From: RGIG3159 sp045640565
Lineage (GTDB): Bacteria > Bacillota > Clostridia > Oscillospirales > Oscillospiraceae
Direction of reading: 5' to 3'
Length of the DNA stretch: 13,540 nucleotides
Assembly: GCA_045640565.1 (NCBI GenBank)
Contig: JAZUFG010000045.1
Coordinates: 1-13,540, forward strand
Of the stretch, positions 1 to 7,669 are shown in pieces; within the stretch, counting starts at the first letter, position 1, and the number at the start of each line of letters is the position of its first letter. Made by a program: the position numbers and the translations under genes. Under the pieces are notes generated by a model. The model had not been told where the DNA came from, ran no database searches, and was given only the letters and a program-made list of their open reading frames with translations.

Positions 1-29
1 TCCTGATTAAACTGTATAATGTCTGCCAT
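1..29 (-). CDS. 5' end of a divergent gene, truncated by window edge
   Basis: On the minus strand an ATG at 29-27 opens a frame reading MADIIQFNQ before the window ends. It is preceded by a good Shine-Dalgarno (AAAGGAG, plus-strand 36-42) six bases upstream and by a candidate promoter. Only nine codons are visible, so no family can be named. The start is supported by site architecture, not homology. Confidence 0.55.
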
Positions 30-69
30 GGAGAACTCCTTTCGTGTGTGTTTTTGTTGTGGTGACATT

Positions 70-98
70 ATTCTACACGGTCTGGGGTTCTCTTTCTA
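70..98 (-). promoter_or_regulatory. Candidate promoter for the left-edge minus-strand gene
   Basis: Reading the minus strand, TAGAAA (98-93) and TAGAAT (75-70) are separated by 17 bases, four and five matches to the sigma-A consensus. The predicted start lies about 30 bases before the ATG at 29. A second AT-rich hexamer, a perfect TATAAT on the minus strand at 131-126, has no matching -35 at correct spacing. Confidence 0.35.
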
Positions 99-143
99 TG
101 TTCAATTTTTAAATGTGCGAAAAATATTATACCTTATCAAGCG

Positions 144-178
144 ACCCGCCCTGGAGTCAATTTCCGGGACGGGTTTTT
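144..178 (+). terminator. Intrinsic terminator 1 in the left non-coding region
   Basis: ACCCGCCCTGGA (144-155) pairs with TCCGGGACGGGT (163-174) with one mismatch and one G-U pair across a seven-base loop, followed by a run of five T (174-178). It is oriented for plus-strand transcription, yet no plus-strand gene is visible upstream. It may end a transcript entering from the left or belong to a leader RNA. Confidence 0.65.
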
Positions 179-180
179 CT

Positions 181-352
181 TGCTTTCGGCGGTCGCAGCT
201 GACTGCCGTAAAAGTAAAGGTTTGCTTTTACAATGGTATCTTTGCAGGACGAATAGTCTACCAAATTTGAGCAAAGCTTGCCTTCACTCAGTATCAGGCA
301 AATGAATTTTTGCCTTTATGGGCAGAGTAAGGGAACTCCCTTGCTCTTTTTT
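181..352 (+). ncRNA. Candidate structured RNA or attenuator leader
   Basis: This gene-free stretch carries successive complementary segments: 187-194 with 201-208 (8 bp, one G-U), 208-214 with 225-231 (7 bp), and 297-302 with 309-314 (6 bp). 234-238 with 259-263 crosses 240-245 with 271-276, so an H-type pseudoknot is possible. An intrinsic terminator (324-352) ends it. Bases 281-289 (CCTTCACTC) can pair with 325-332, the left arm of that terminator, with one bulged base, giving a possible antiterminator. I do not recognise a known riboswitch class. It could be a leader controlling the lipoprotein operon or an independent small RNA. No convincing plus-strand promoter was found for it; TTCAAT/TATTAT at 101-130 is weak. 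Confidence 0.35.
324..352 (+). terminator. Intrinsic terminator 2, upstream of the lipoprotein operon
   Basis: AGAGTAAGGG (324-333) pairs with CCCTTGCTCT (338-347) with one G-U pair around the tetraloop AACT, followed by T347-T352. It is a strong plus-strand terminator with no coding region before it, 112 bases ahead of the lipoprotein start codon. Confidence 0.75.
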
Positions 353-387
353 GGCTTGCCGATAGCGGGATAATCAAGAAATAATTA

Positions 388-416
388 TTGAATCTTTCAT
401 AAAATTACTGTAAAAT
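388..416 (+). promoter_or_regulatory. Promoter of the lipoprotein-phosphatase operon
   Basis: TTGAAT (388-393) and TAAAAT (411-416) are spaced by exactly 17 bases, four and five matches to consensus. Transcription would start near 423 and give a leader of about 40 bases. Because it lies after terminator 2, the operon can be expressed even if transcription through the upstream RNA region is stopped. Confidence 0.6.
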
Positions 417-464
417 AAGGCTTATATATTTAAACACGCAATAATGTTAAAGGAGAGCATACAG

Positions 465-3167
465 ATGAAGAAGTTTGCAATAATATTAGCCGTATGTGCA
501 GTGCTTCTCAGCTTGGTATCCTGTGGAGAATCTCAAGGAGAAAGCTGGGATGTTTACACATTGAACTGGCTGAAAGATAACGGTGTCGATTCGGTTTCAA
601 CGGTTAAAACCGATTCTTTGGAGGAACTTGATTGCAGTTATCAATTCACGGAAGCAGAATCTGACGAAGAAGCCGCTTCTCTTGAGGTAACATTCAAAGG
701 AGAAAAACCAAGCGAATTCGGAAATCTCTATATCAAAGATCTCATGTTATCGGGAGAATGGGCTTTGCTCGATTCCAATACCGTGGTTTCTGAGGATGGC
801 TATTCCGCATACACTTTCTATTCTGATGCTTCACAGGAAAGCGGTAAGTCTGCAAAATGTCTTGCCTCCATATATGCAGAAGACAATCTTCTCGATGAAG
901 AACCCCGCTTTGTCCTTAACTTTTCCGTGGATCAGCTATTAAACGGTGCGGAAGCTCAGGAGCAGATTCAATCCTTTGTGGAAGGGCTCGGCTTTACGAA
1001 GAACTTTTACGGCGATGCGGATCTGGGTGATGTCGCCGATTGGTTTATCGTCGATATGGATGACGAAAACACGCTTCTTGCCGCCGCTATTGATCTGGAT
1101 GCAAGCGCCGAAAGCTCCCTTTTGAAGATCGTTGATACCGAAAACTTTACGGTCGATCAGTCATCTGTCGATTTTCACGGGACCTTTATCAGAGGCAGTG
1201 AAAAGAATGCCGACGGCAATGTTGCTGCCTCTAAATCCTTCGGCAACTATGGCGTATACTACATGTATATCACAGAAAGTCTCCCCTACTATGAATGGCC
1301 GTCGAAAACCGTCTCTGATTTCATTCATGCAGAAGGATTTAAAACAGCGATCCCCTCTTTAGACGGATTATTCACCGTGGAAGAAACTCCCGATTCCATT
1401 ATTCTCAGAGCTTTGGACAGCAAGATGCACGGATACGCGGGAAGCTTGGACAGAGAATATTATGACCTTCTCAGCCAGGCCGCCGAAGACTGGACAGTTG
1501 AAGAAATTACTACCGGCATTGAAAATACGGACGAAGCCCATATCTATGAAGCATGCTCGACAGAAACTATCGACAGCAATTGTGTTAAGATTCTTTTCGG
1601 TAATATCGGATCTCTAAAAGAATTTTACTTTGAAATCAAAACGGACAGAGCCATCGGCCCGTTCCCTTCCGATCTTGCAGCCGAACTTGCGAATGAAACA
1701 TGGGGATTTGAAACGGTCGTTCCGACCGCTGATGGCGATAAATGGGGTTTCGGGAGTGACAGTACCGACGAACTCATTGCCCTTCACACGACAGAGGTTG
1801 ACGCGATTTCCTTCTATAAATACTTAATGAATTTTTCCGACAGCCTTTGGAATGTTGAAATCATCACCAGGCAAACGACCGGCGGCAGAACCATTCCCGC
1901 TGCGGCATGTACTTCTTTGGAAAAGATCGTTCAGGATGAAACGGAATATGTGATCTCCGTTTTCTTTTACCAAATTGAGCTTGACCAATTTGATGTCCAA
2001 ATCTCGGTTAAAGAAGCACCCTCACCCTTCAATACACGGGCAATAGAAAAAATATTTAATGAATCGTTCGGATTTACAACAACTGTTCCGGCCGCTGATG
2101 GGGATTCATGGCAGCCGAGTGCTCTATATTGCTCTGATGTTGAATATTTCCAGGTAGTAGAAGATTTTGAAACGGAAGATTTCACGAACTACGTTGATAA
2201 ATTTGATCCTGAATTCTGGGATATTGATGTCATAAAAACAGTAGCCTACGGTTTCCGTCAAACGATAGCCAGATGTGTCTCAAAAGAAACGGTGAATATT
2301 GATGGGCAGGATCAGGTTGTAAAAGTTGTATCTACCCTTGTTGATGAAGATGTGATCCGCGAATTTAATGTGGATGTATACCTGATTCCTGCTGCAGATA
2401 AATATGACAGCGATGCTGTCAGCGCTTTCGTTCGTGATCCTTGGGAATTTGATGTGGAAGTCCCGGCACCGGACGGCGATTCCTGGTATTTCCATGAATG
2501 TGACAGCAATTACTATTGGCAGTACACCGATGAAGTTGACGCTGACAGCCTTCAGAATTATCTGGAAAAATTTGATCCCGAAGCCTGGAGCATCAAGACT
2601 TCCGACGGCAAAAACAGTGACGGCGCTTATACAGCTGATTGCTATTCCCTGGATACAGTTGATATTGACGGTGTCAGCTATGAAATATGGGTTCACACTG
2701 TTTTAACCGAGGGAACTGCAATGGATGTCACTGTGAATATCCAGGAACACCGTGTTCTTTTCCCGACTTATGAAATCAATGAGATCATGGTTTCGCAGGG
2801 CTGGACCGCGCCCTACCACCTCCATGTGAACGGATTGGATACATTAGGCGCCTTCTTCTACGACTTGGAAACAAATTATGATCCCGAAACGGAAAGCTAT
2901 GAAATTTCCATTCTGAGTGATGAGGATATGTCTGTCCTTCTTGATATGCTCATCCTGGATGACTATGGCGGAAGTCCCTTTACGGATCAGTTTGAAGACC
3001 GGCAGTATGAGGCGTACAATGTCATCTCCTACTATCCGTGCTATTATTATGAGGACGGCAGCGGTATGGATGAAACAAAGCCTTGGGCGGAAATCACATA
3101 TGACCAGAATCAATTGCTGGGCGATGCGATGACCACCGTAACTTTCACAATTCCGAAAGCCTCGTAG
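465..3167 (+). CDS. Repeat-containing acidic lipoprotein, function unknown
   Basis: This 900-residue protein has a type II signal peptide: MKK, a hydrophobic core (about residues 4-16) and lipobox LVSC with Cys20 as lipidation site. The mature part should therefore sit on the outer face of the membrane. An ATG at 444 is in frame, but the ribosome binding site AAAGGAG (449-455) lies downstream of it, so 465 is the start. The mature chain is strongly acidic and consists of roughly seven divergent repeats starting near residues 41, 177, 292, 413, 535, 660 and 780. The three clearest share a (G/W)xFxxxVPxxDGDxW opening, an FDPxxW-like segment in the middle and a closing helix. No catalytic motif or known family is recognised. 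The phosphatase gene follows after 50 bases with no terminator between, so co-transcription and a sensing or surface role are inferred. Confidence 0.85.
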   Translation: MKKFAIILAVCAVLLSLVSCGESQGESWDVYTLNWLKDNGVDSVSTVKTDSLEELDCSYQFTEAESDEEAASLEVTFKGEKPSEFGNLYIKDLMLSGEWALLDSNTVVSEDGYSAYTFYSDASQESGKSAKCLASIYAEDNLLDEEPRFVLNFSVDQLLNGAEAQEQIQSFVEGLGFTKNFYGDADLGDVADWFIVDMDDENTLLAAAIDLDASAESSLLKIVDTENFTVDQSSVDFHGTFIRGSEKNADGNVAASKSFGNYGVYYMYITESLPYYEWPSKTVSDFIHAEGFKTAIPSLDGLFTVEETPDSIILRALDSKMHGYAGSLDREYYDLLSQAAEDWTVEEITTGIENTDEAHIYEACSTETIDSNCVKILFGNIGSLKEFYFEIKTDRAIGPFPSDLAAELANETWGFETVVPTADGDKWGFGSDSTDELIALHTTEVDAISFYKYLMNFSDSLWNVEIITRQTTGGRTIPAAACTSLEKIVQDETEYVISVFFYQIELDQFDVQISVKEAPSPFNTRAIEKIFNESFGFTTTVPAADGDSWQPSALYCSDVEYFQVVEDFETEDFTNYVDKFDPEFWDIDVIKTVAYGFRQTIARCVSKETVNIDGQDQVVKVVSTLVDEDVIREFNVDVYLIPAADKYDSDAVSAFVRDPWEFDVEVPAPDGDSWYFHECDSNYYWQYTDEVDADSLQNYLEKFDPEAWSIKTSDGKNSDGAYTADCYSLDTVDIDGVSYEIWVHTVLTEGTAMDVTVNIQEHRVLFPTYEINEIMVSQGWTAPYHLHVNGLDTLGAFFYDLETNYDPETESYEISILSDEDMSVLLDMLILDDYGGSPFTDQFEDRQYEAYNVISYYPCYYYEDGSGMDETKPWAEITYDQNQLLGDAMTTVTFTIPKAS

Positions 3168-3217
3168 TAATCGCTTTTTATCGTATGATCTGAAAGACAA
3201 AAATGGGAGGATAAGAT

Positions 3218-5716
3218 ATGAACTGGAATATTTTGTTCAGATTATTGCTGATATGTCTTCTTCCGGCCGCTGTATCCATTGGAATGGTTTTTGTAGAAAG
3301 AAAAACAAAGTTTAATACGATTCCTTTCAATTGGCAGGAAATCATTATCGGCGCTGTCTTTGGCGGATGTGCTATTTTGGGCACAGAACTCGGCTATAAT
3401 ATCGGCAGCGGTATCGTTGCTGGCCTCAGTGATGCGGGCGTTTTGTGTGCCGGGCTGATTTTCGGCGGACCTGCCGGACTTTTTGCCAGCATCATTGCCT
3501 GCATGTACAGCGCACTCCAGCCGCTTTTGCATCATTTTTCCATCGGTGTTTATACTCTGATTGCCAGCTCGGCATCTTCCGTTCTGGCCGGAATCTTCGC
3601 CTATGTGGTCCGCACTTACATGTTCGAAAACAAGAGGCCCAGCGCAGGCATTGCATTGGCGATCGGAGCGATCATGGAAGTCATTCGCATGATGATCCTC
3701 TTCCTGACAAAATTAAAGGATTTGGATCATGCCTTTGAAGTCATCAAAGTCATTTCCATTCCGATGATCATTGCTACCGCTTTAGCATGCTTTATCCCCT
3801 GTCTGACATTGGATATTCTTTTTGAGGAAAAAAACAGCATCCAAACCAGACGCAAAGCACTCACAAGCAAAATCCAGAAATGGATGCTTGCGGGACTGGT
3901 TGTCTCCTTTGCCATCAGCACGGTTTTCGTCTACTTCGCAGAGTCCAAAAACGCAAATAACGATTGCGACACCTTATTGGATCTCAACATTGAAGACGTG
4001 AAAAATGCGGTCCTTGATTCCACCGGAAATGATTTGTTAAAGAACTGCGTTTTAGCGAAAGAAGCCTATGAAAAAAATGAAAGCGTTGATTTGGAGTCTT
4101 TGGCGTTGGTTATTGGCGTGGATGAGATCGATGTCATTGAACTTTCCAACTCAAAAAAGCCGATCATTACGAACAGTACCGATCCGGATGTCATCGGATA
4201 TGATATGTCTCTCGGAGAACAGTCTAAAGCGTTTAATGTATTACTGAAAACTTATCCGGGTGAGCATAAAACGCAATATGTTCAGGAAGCCATGCCGAGA
4301 AGCAATCCCGTTCCCGGTACTCCCAAAGATAATATCTTTAAGTTTGCAGGTATGACTCTGAATTTGGGTGACGGCAGAGACGGCTATATCCAGGTTGCCT
4401 ATAAATATTCCTCTTTTGAGCTTCTTATCAACGCAAAGGTACGCGGACTTTCGTCCAACAGACATATCGGCAAATCCGGTTTGATTTTTGTTGCTGATAT
4501 GGATCAAAAAATCGTTTCCAGTGATGATGAGAACACGGTCTATCTTTCCGATATCGGTTACGATTTGGAGAATTGCTCCGAAAACACAAAATACCAGGGC
4601 AGCGGACTCTTCTCAAATTCTTCCGAAAAGCAGCCGGCTTATTATAAATACGCAACCGCGGAATATTATTATATTTTGTCCTCCATGCAGGTTGCCGAAG
4701 TTACTACTTCCAGAGACAACAACATATATCTCACCTCCTTCTGCGAAGTCATTATCTTTGCACTGCTGTTCGCGATCATTTACATTCTCATCAAGCTTCT
4801 GGTCGTGAATAACGTAACCGAAATGAATAAGAATCTGGGTGAGATCATTGACGGTAATCTGGACGTTGTTCTGGACATTAAGGGCAGCAATGAATTTGAA
4901 TCCTTGTCTCAGGATATCAATGAAACGGTCGGTACTCTGAAGGATTTCATCGAAAAAGAAAAGAATCGCCTGGCCAAAGACCTGGCTCTGGCTAAATCGA
5001 TTCAAAAGAACGCATTGCCGAGTGTATATCCGAATGATCCCCGAATCACGGTTGCCGCAAGCATGGATACCGCTAAAGAGGTTGGCGGCGACTTCTACGA
5101 TTTCTATATTCCCAAGGAAAACCAGGTCAATATCCTGATCGCCGATGTCAGCGGCAAGGGCGTCCCTGCTGCCATGTTCATGATGCGTGCCAAGACTCAG
5201 CTGAAATCCCTGTGTGAAAATCTTCTCCCCATTGAGCAGGCCTTTACGCAGGCAAATAATGAACTTTGCTCAGGCAATGAGGCCGGCATGTTTGTTACTT
5301 CATGGCAAGGCAATATTGACCTGCAAACCGGTCTCATGAAATTTGTCAATGCCGGACATAACCCGCCCCTTGTCAAGAAGAAGGACGGCAAGTTTGAATA
5401 CTTAAAATCCAGAGCCGGATTTGTTCTTGCGGGATATGAAGGATTCCCCTATAAGGCCCAGGAGTATCAGCTTGAAAAAGGCGATATGGTCCTACTGTAT
5501 ACCGACGGTATTACAGAAGCCACAAGCGCCGCCGAGGTACTCTTTGGTGAAGATAGACTTATCAACTACCTCAATGGCTTATCTGACGATATGCTGAAGC
5601 CGGAAATCATCCTCAAGGGTGTTATTGGCGCAGTCAACGAATTCGTCGGAGACGCTCCCCAATTTGATGATGAAACTATGGTCTGCTTCGTCTATAACGG
5701 GAATAACGAAGAATAA
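3218..5716 (+). CDS. Membrane sensor PP2C/SpoIIE-family serine phosphatase with LytS-type 5TM domain
   Basis: This is an 832-residue multi-domain membrane protein. Residues about 40-205 match the 5TM-5TMR_LYT sensor type, with the NIGSGIVAGLSDAG and GLIFGGPAG segments (61-87). A membrane helix (about 224-241) leads into an extracytoplasmic region (242-503) that looks Cache/PAS-like. Another helix (505-530), a HAMP-like segment (530-583) and a C-terminal PP2C domain (588-827) follow. Metal-site motifs are intact: EVGGDFYDF (D625), ADVSGKG (D643), NAGHNPP (711-717), YTDGITEA (D763) and DDET (D817-D818). Such enzymes usually dephosphorylate anti-anti-sigma proteins (RsbU and SpoIIE type), but no partner gene lies in the window. 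The ribosome binding site is GGGAGG (3205-3210), seven bases before the ATG. It is not SpoIIE itself, whose N-terminus is a different ten-helix region. Confidence 0.9.
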   Translation: MNWNILFRLLLICLLPAAVSIGMVFVERKTKFNTIPFNWQEIIIGAVFGGCAILGTELGYNIGSGIVAGLSDAGVLCAGLIFGGPAGLFASIIACMYSALQPLLHHFSIGVYTLIASSASSVLAGIFAYVVRTYMFENKRPSAGIALAIGAIMEVIRMMILFLTKLKDLDHAFEVIKVISIPMIIATALACFIPCLTLDILFEEKNSIQTRRKALTSKIQKWMLAGLVVSFAISTVFVYFAESKNANNDCDTLLDLNIEDVKNAVLDSTGNDLLKNCVLAKEAYEKNESVDLESLALVIGVDEIDVIELSNSKKPIITNSTDPDVIGYDMSLGEQSKAFNVLLKTYPGEHKTQYVQEAMPRSNPVPGTPKDNIFKFAGMTLNLGDGRDGYIQVAYKYSSFELLINAKVRGLSSNRHIGKSGLIFVADMDQKIVSSDDENTVYLSDIGYDLENCSENTKYQGSGLFSNSSEKQPAYYKYATAEYYYILSSMQVAEVTTSRDNNIYLTSFCEVIIFALLFAIIYILIKLLVVNNVTEMNKNLGEIIDGNLDVVLDIKGSNEFESLSQDINETVGTLKDFIEKEKNRLAKDLALAKSIQKNALPSVYPNDPRITVAASMDTAKEVGGDFYDFYIPKENQVNILIADVSGKGVPAAMFMMRAKTQLKSLCENLLPIEQAFTQANNELCSGNEAGMFVTSWQGNIDLQTGLMKFVNAGHNPPLVKKKDGKFEYLKSRAGFVLAGYEGFPYKAQEYQLEKGDMVLLYTDGITEATSAAEVLFGEDRLINYLNGLSDDMLKPEIILKGVIGAVNEFVGDAPQFDDETMVCFVYNGNNEE

Positions 5717-5729
5717 CGGTCCCGCAGTG

Positions 5730-5766
5730 AAAAGTCTCTTTTGTCTAATGGCAAAAGAGACTTTTT
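5730..5766 (+). terminator. Intrinsic terminator of the lipoprotein-phosphatase operon
   Basis: AAAAGTCTCTTTT (5730-5742) pairs perfectly with AAAAGAGACTTTT (5753-5765) around a ten-base loop, and the arm itself supplies the T tract. It lies 14 bases after the phosphatase stop codon. Confidence 0.85.
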
Positions 5767-5812
5767 CATCTGTATATGCCCATGCAGAACATCATGCGCA
5801 TTTTCTGCACAA

Positions 5813-6040
5813 CGTCTGTTTGCGGCGAATGAACTGCCCATTGACCTGATCAGCGAGATGCCCAAGTTTGCTTTGGCGCCCGCTGCAGATTTTTTGACTG
5901 TCCAGCATAATCTCCGACAATGAGCGGATCCGGAGTCCCGGCAGAAGAAATCCCTTTACTGCAAACGCAAGTCCACAGACGCTCAGACGCAAAGCCCGAA
6001 TAGTTTCTTGACTCATAAGGCCCTGAGATATATAATAGAA
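5813..6040 (+). pseudogene. Possible frameshifted relic of a YqfC/YabP-type sporulation gene
   Basis: No intact gene occupies 5767-6110, but fragments in two plus-strand frames line up, in order and at about the right spacing, with the YqfC pattern as I remember it. The first frame reads NELPIDLISEMPKF then VQHN (5828-5911), like the LPxDVxxDLPKI and IENH blocks. The second frame, from 5907, reads IISDNERIR and later TLRRKAR. The first frame then resumes with NSFLTHKALRYI (5999-6034), resembling the closing strand. Stops interrupt both frames and no ribosome binding site with a usable start is seen. The last fragment overlaps a strong promoter, so its resemblance may be chance. This rests on pattern memory only. 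Confidence 0.33.
6008..6036 (+). promoter_or_regulatory. Promoter for the small membrane protein gene
   Basis: TTGACT (6008-6013) and a perfect TATAAT (6031-6036) are separated by 17 bases. The start would be near 6043, leaving a leader of about 68 bases before the ATG at 6111. Confidence 0.75.
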
Positions 6041-6110
6041 CGGAATTGGAAATATTCATCTTTATCCAAGGACATCCCATTATCCAAAACTTTTGAACCG
6101 GAGAACAATT

Positions 6111-6449
6111 ATGAAAAAAATGAACCTTATCAGCTTTATTGCCATCGTCCTTGCGATTGTCGGCCTTGCACTCCTCAGAGTTACGGGCATGACCGTCCAT
6201 ATCATCATTTCCCTTCTTGCTCTGGCAGTCATGGTCTTCTGCGCAGTTAAGGGCAAGAAATATTGGAAAAAACCCGCTCTTGAAATTGGTTATCGGGCTG
6301 CTTTTTTGGTTGCCTTGCTTACAGGAATTGTGATGCTCGCTGCGCATCTATCCGATGCTGTCAGCATTATCCACAAGATTTTTGCTGCTGTCTTTGCAGT
6401 TCTCTATCTTATTAACTTTGTGGTTTTTCAGTTGGCCGAAAAGAAGTAA
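6111..6449 (+). CDS. Small four-helix membrane protein, function unknown
   Basis: This 112-residue hydrophobic protein has four predicted membrane helices (about 6-22, 29-46, 59-78 and 86-107), with a basic loop KGKKYWKKP between helices 2 and 3 and a lysine-rich C-terminus, which favours a cytoplasmic loop and tail. An in-frame ATG at 6093 exists, but GGAG at 6100-6103 lies seven bases before the ATG at 6111, which is therefore preferred. The gene stands alone, with its own promoter (6008-6036) and a terminator shared with the convergent ucpA. Paired histidines (30, 79, 88) within or near the helices loosely recall small cytochrome- or DoxX-like proteins, but that is not enough to assign a family. 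Confidence 0.75.
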   Translation: MKKMNLISFIAIVLAIVGLALLRVTGMTVHIIISLLALAVMVFCAVKGKKYWKKPALEIGYRAAFLVALLTGIVMLAAHLSDAVSIIHKIFAAVFAVLYLINFVVFQLAEKK

Positions 6450-6541
6450 CTGTTCCGGATCGCCGTCTAAAAATGAGAATCGGCTCGCAGTTTTTCCATT
6501 TTGTGTCCGTTCGCATTTAAAATTTAAATCGGTATTTAAAA

Positions 6542-6580
6542 ACCGCCCATTTGTCAAGCAGACAATTGGGCGGTCTTTTC
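6542..6580. terminator. Bidirectional terminator between convergent genes
   Basis: ACCGCCCATTTGTC (6542-6555) pairs with GACAATTGGGCGGT (6561-6574) with a single mismatch around loop AAGCA. Plus-strand exit reads CTTTTC. On the minus strand the exit reads five T (opposite 6538-6542). It can serve both the membrane protein gene and ucpA. The remaining bases up to 6706 show nothing further. Confidence 0.75.
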
Positions 6581-6706
6581 ATAAGCAGCAGGGCCTCTGC
6601 AGAGGACAAGGACACCGGGGCCCTTTCATCAGCGGTCTCTTTTCATACCAAAGATGGATAGCCGCCCCAAGTCCCTTCCGGAGGATCGGCAAAGCGCCGG
6701 TTTTCC

Positions 6707-7495
6707 CTATACTCCTACCGTGGTGGTCTCCGGCAGTGTGGAACCGCCGTCAATCACAAACTCTGCTCCCGTCAAATAGCTAGACTCGTCACTGGCCAGG
6801 AAAGCAGCCAGCTCGCCCACCTCACGGGGGTCAGCCAGGCGCCCCAGAGGGATTGCCGCTGCGATCCCGTCGATCACGCTCTGCGGATTATCCGGGCAAG
6901 ACTGCTTTGCCATACCCTTAACCATCGGCGTAAGCACATATCCGGGCAAAATCGCATTCACTGTAATGTAGGGTGCGAATTCGCCGGCCAGTGCCTTTGT
7001 CAGACCGATCAGGGCTGCCTTACTGATTGCATAGGCTGCCTCCCCGGGGTCTGCCACCTTAGGCCCGGTTACGGAAGAGGTAATGACGATTTTCCCATAT
7101 TTTCGCTCCAACATGGCCGGAATGACTGCCTGGCACGCATTCCATGCACCCTTCAGATTGATGCCCAAATGGGCATCCAAATCCGCCTCCGTTTGCTCAA
7201 GAAATTTGCCCAGCCGGCAGATTCCCGCATTGGCAGCCAGAATATCCACCTTGCCGAATTCCTTCACAGCCTGCTCATAGCCCTTGTGAACGCTTTCCGC
7301 ATCGGACACATCCATCCGGATGCCCAAGGCCTGAAAGCCCTCTGCACGGAGTTTCGCCGCTGCTTCCATTACATCCGTGCCTCGCGCCGCCAAAACAACA
7401 TTGGCACCGTGCTCTGCCATGACCCGGGCGATCCCCTCTCCGATTCCTTTGGAGGCTCCGGTAATCAATGCCGTTCTTCCTGTCAACTTTCCCAT
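6707..7495 (-). CDS. ucpA: Short-chain dehydrogenase/reductase, UcpA-like
   Basis: This 262-residue classical SDR is expected to be a cytosolic NAD(P)(H)-dependent oxidoreductase. The Rossmann motif TGASKGIG (12-19), NAG (89-91), N113, serines 140-141 and the catalytic pair Y155/K159 in YAISK are all present. Beyond the family level it closely resembles E. coli UcpA: MGKLTGRTALITG at the start, the SSVTGxxVADPGExAYA segment, GRLADPREVGELAAFLASDESSYLTG near the end and the closing GGSTLPETTTVGV. UcpA's physiological substrate is not firmly established; furan-aldehyde tolerance has been reported. The ribosome binding site GAGAGG (minus, 7510-7505) is nine bases from the ATG. The gene is monocistronic, divergent from the transporter and driven by a promoter at 7588-7560. 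Confidence 0.88.
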   Translation of the reverse strand: MGKLTGRTALITGASKGIGEGIARVMAEHGANVVLAARGTDVMEAAAKLRAEGFQALGIRMDVSDAESVHKGYEQAVKEFGKVDILAANAGICRLGKFLEQTEADLDAHLGINLKGAWNACQAVIPAMLERKYGKIVITSSVTGPKVADPGEAAYAISKAALIGLTKALAGEFAPYITVNAILPGYVLTPMVKGMAKQSCPDNPQSVIDGIAAAIPLGRLADPREVGELAAFLASDESSYLTGAEFVIDGGSTLPETTTVGV

Positions 7496-7559
7496 CCTTT
7501 TGAACCTCTCTTTTCTTCATTTTTTCTCCGACGATTCCGTGAGAAAAGCTGTTTGGGTC

Positions 7560-7588
7560 AGTATAACACAGCTCCCCTCTTTCCTCAA
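7560..7588 (-). promoter_or_regulatory. Promoter of ucpA with extended -10
   Basis: On the minus strand TTGAGG (7588-7583) and TATACT (7565-7560) are 17 bases apart, and TGT directly precedes the -10, giving the extended TGn element. The start would be near 7553, about 58 bases ahead of the ATG. Confidence 0.6.
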
Positions 7589-7633
7589 GTGCCAAAGAGG
7601 CAGCAGGTACCGGAACACGTTCGGGTATTCATA

Positions 7634-7662
7634 TTGACAATTTCTCTGCCATTTGTCATAAT
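7634..7662 (+). promoter_or_regulatory. Promoter of the queuosine-precursor transporter gene
   Basis: A perfect TTGACA (7634-7639) and CATAAT (7657-7662) are separated by 17 bases, giving a start near 7669. An inverted repeat TGACAA-N12-TTGTCA (7635-7640 and 7653-7658) spans the -35 and the upstream edge of the -10 and could be an operator or chance. Confidence 0.7.
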
Positions 7663-7669
7663 ATATCCG

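Noticed and set aside
19..270. An 83-codon plus-strand frame near the left edge
   Set aside because: No ribosome binding site, no family-like content, it crosses terminator 1, and it overlaps the better supported minus-strand start at 29.
2280..2696. A 138-codon minus-strand frame inside the lipoprotein gene
   Set aside because: Shadow of the repeat lipoprotein; hydrophobic content comes from antisense of acidic codons.
5850..6347. A 165-codon minus-strand frame
   Set aside because: It runs antisense through the small membrane protein gene and its promoter, is low in family-like content and lacks a good RBS.
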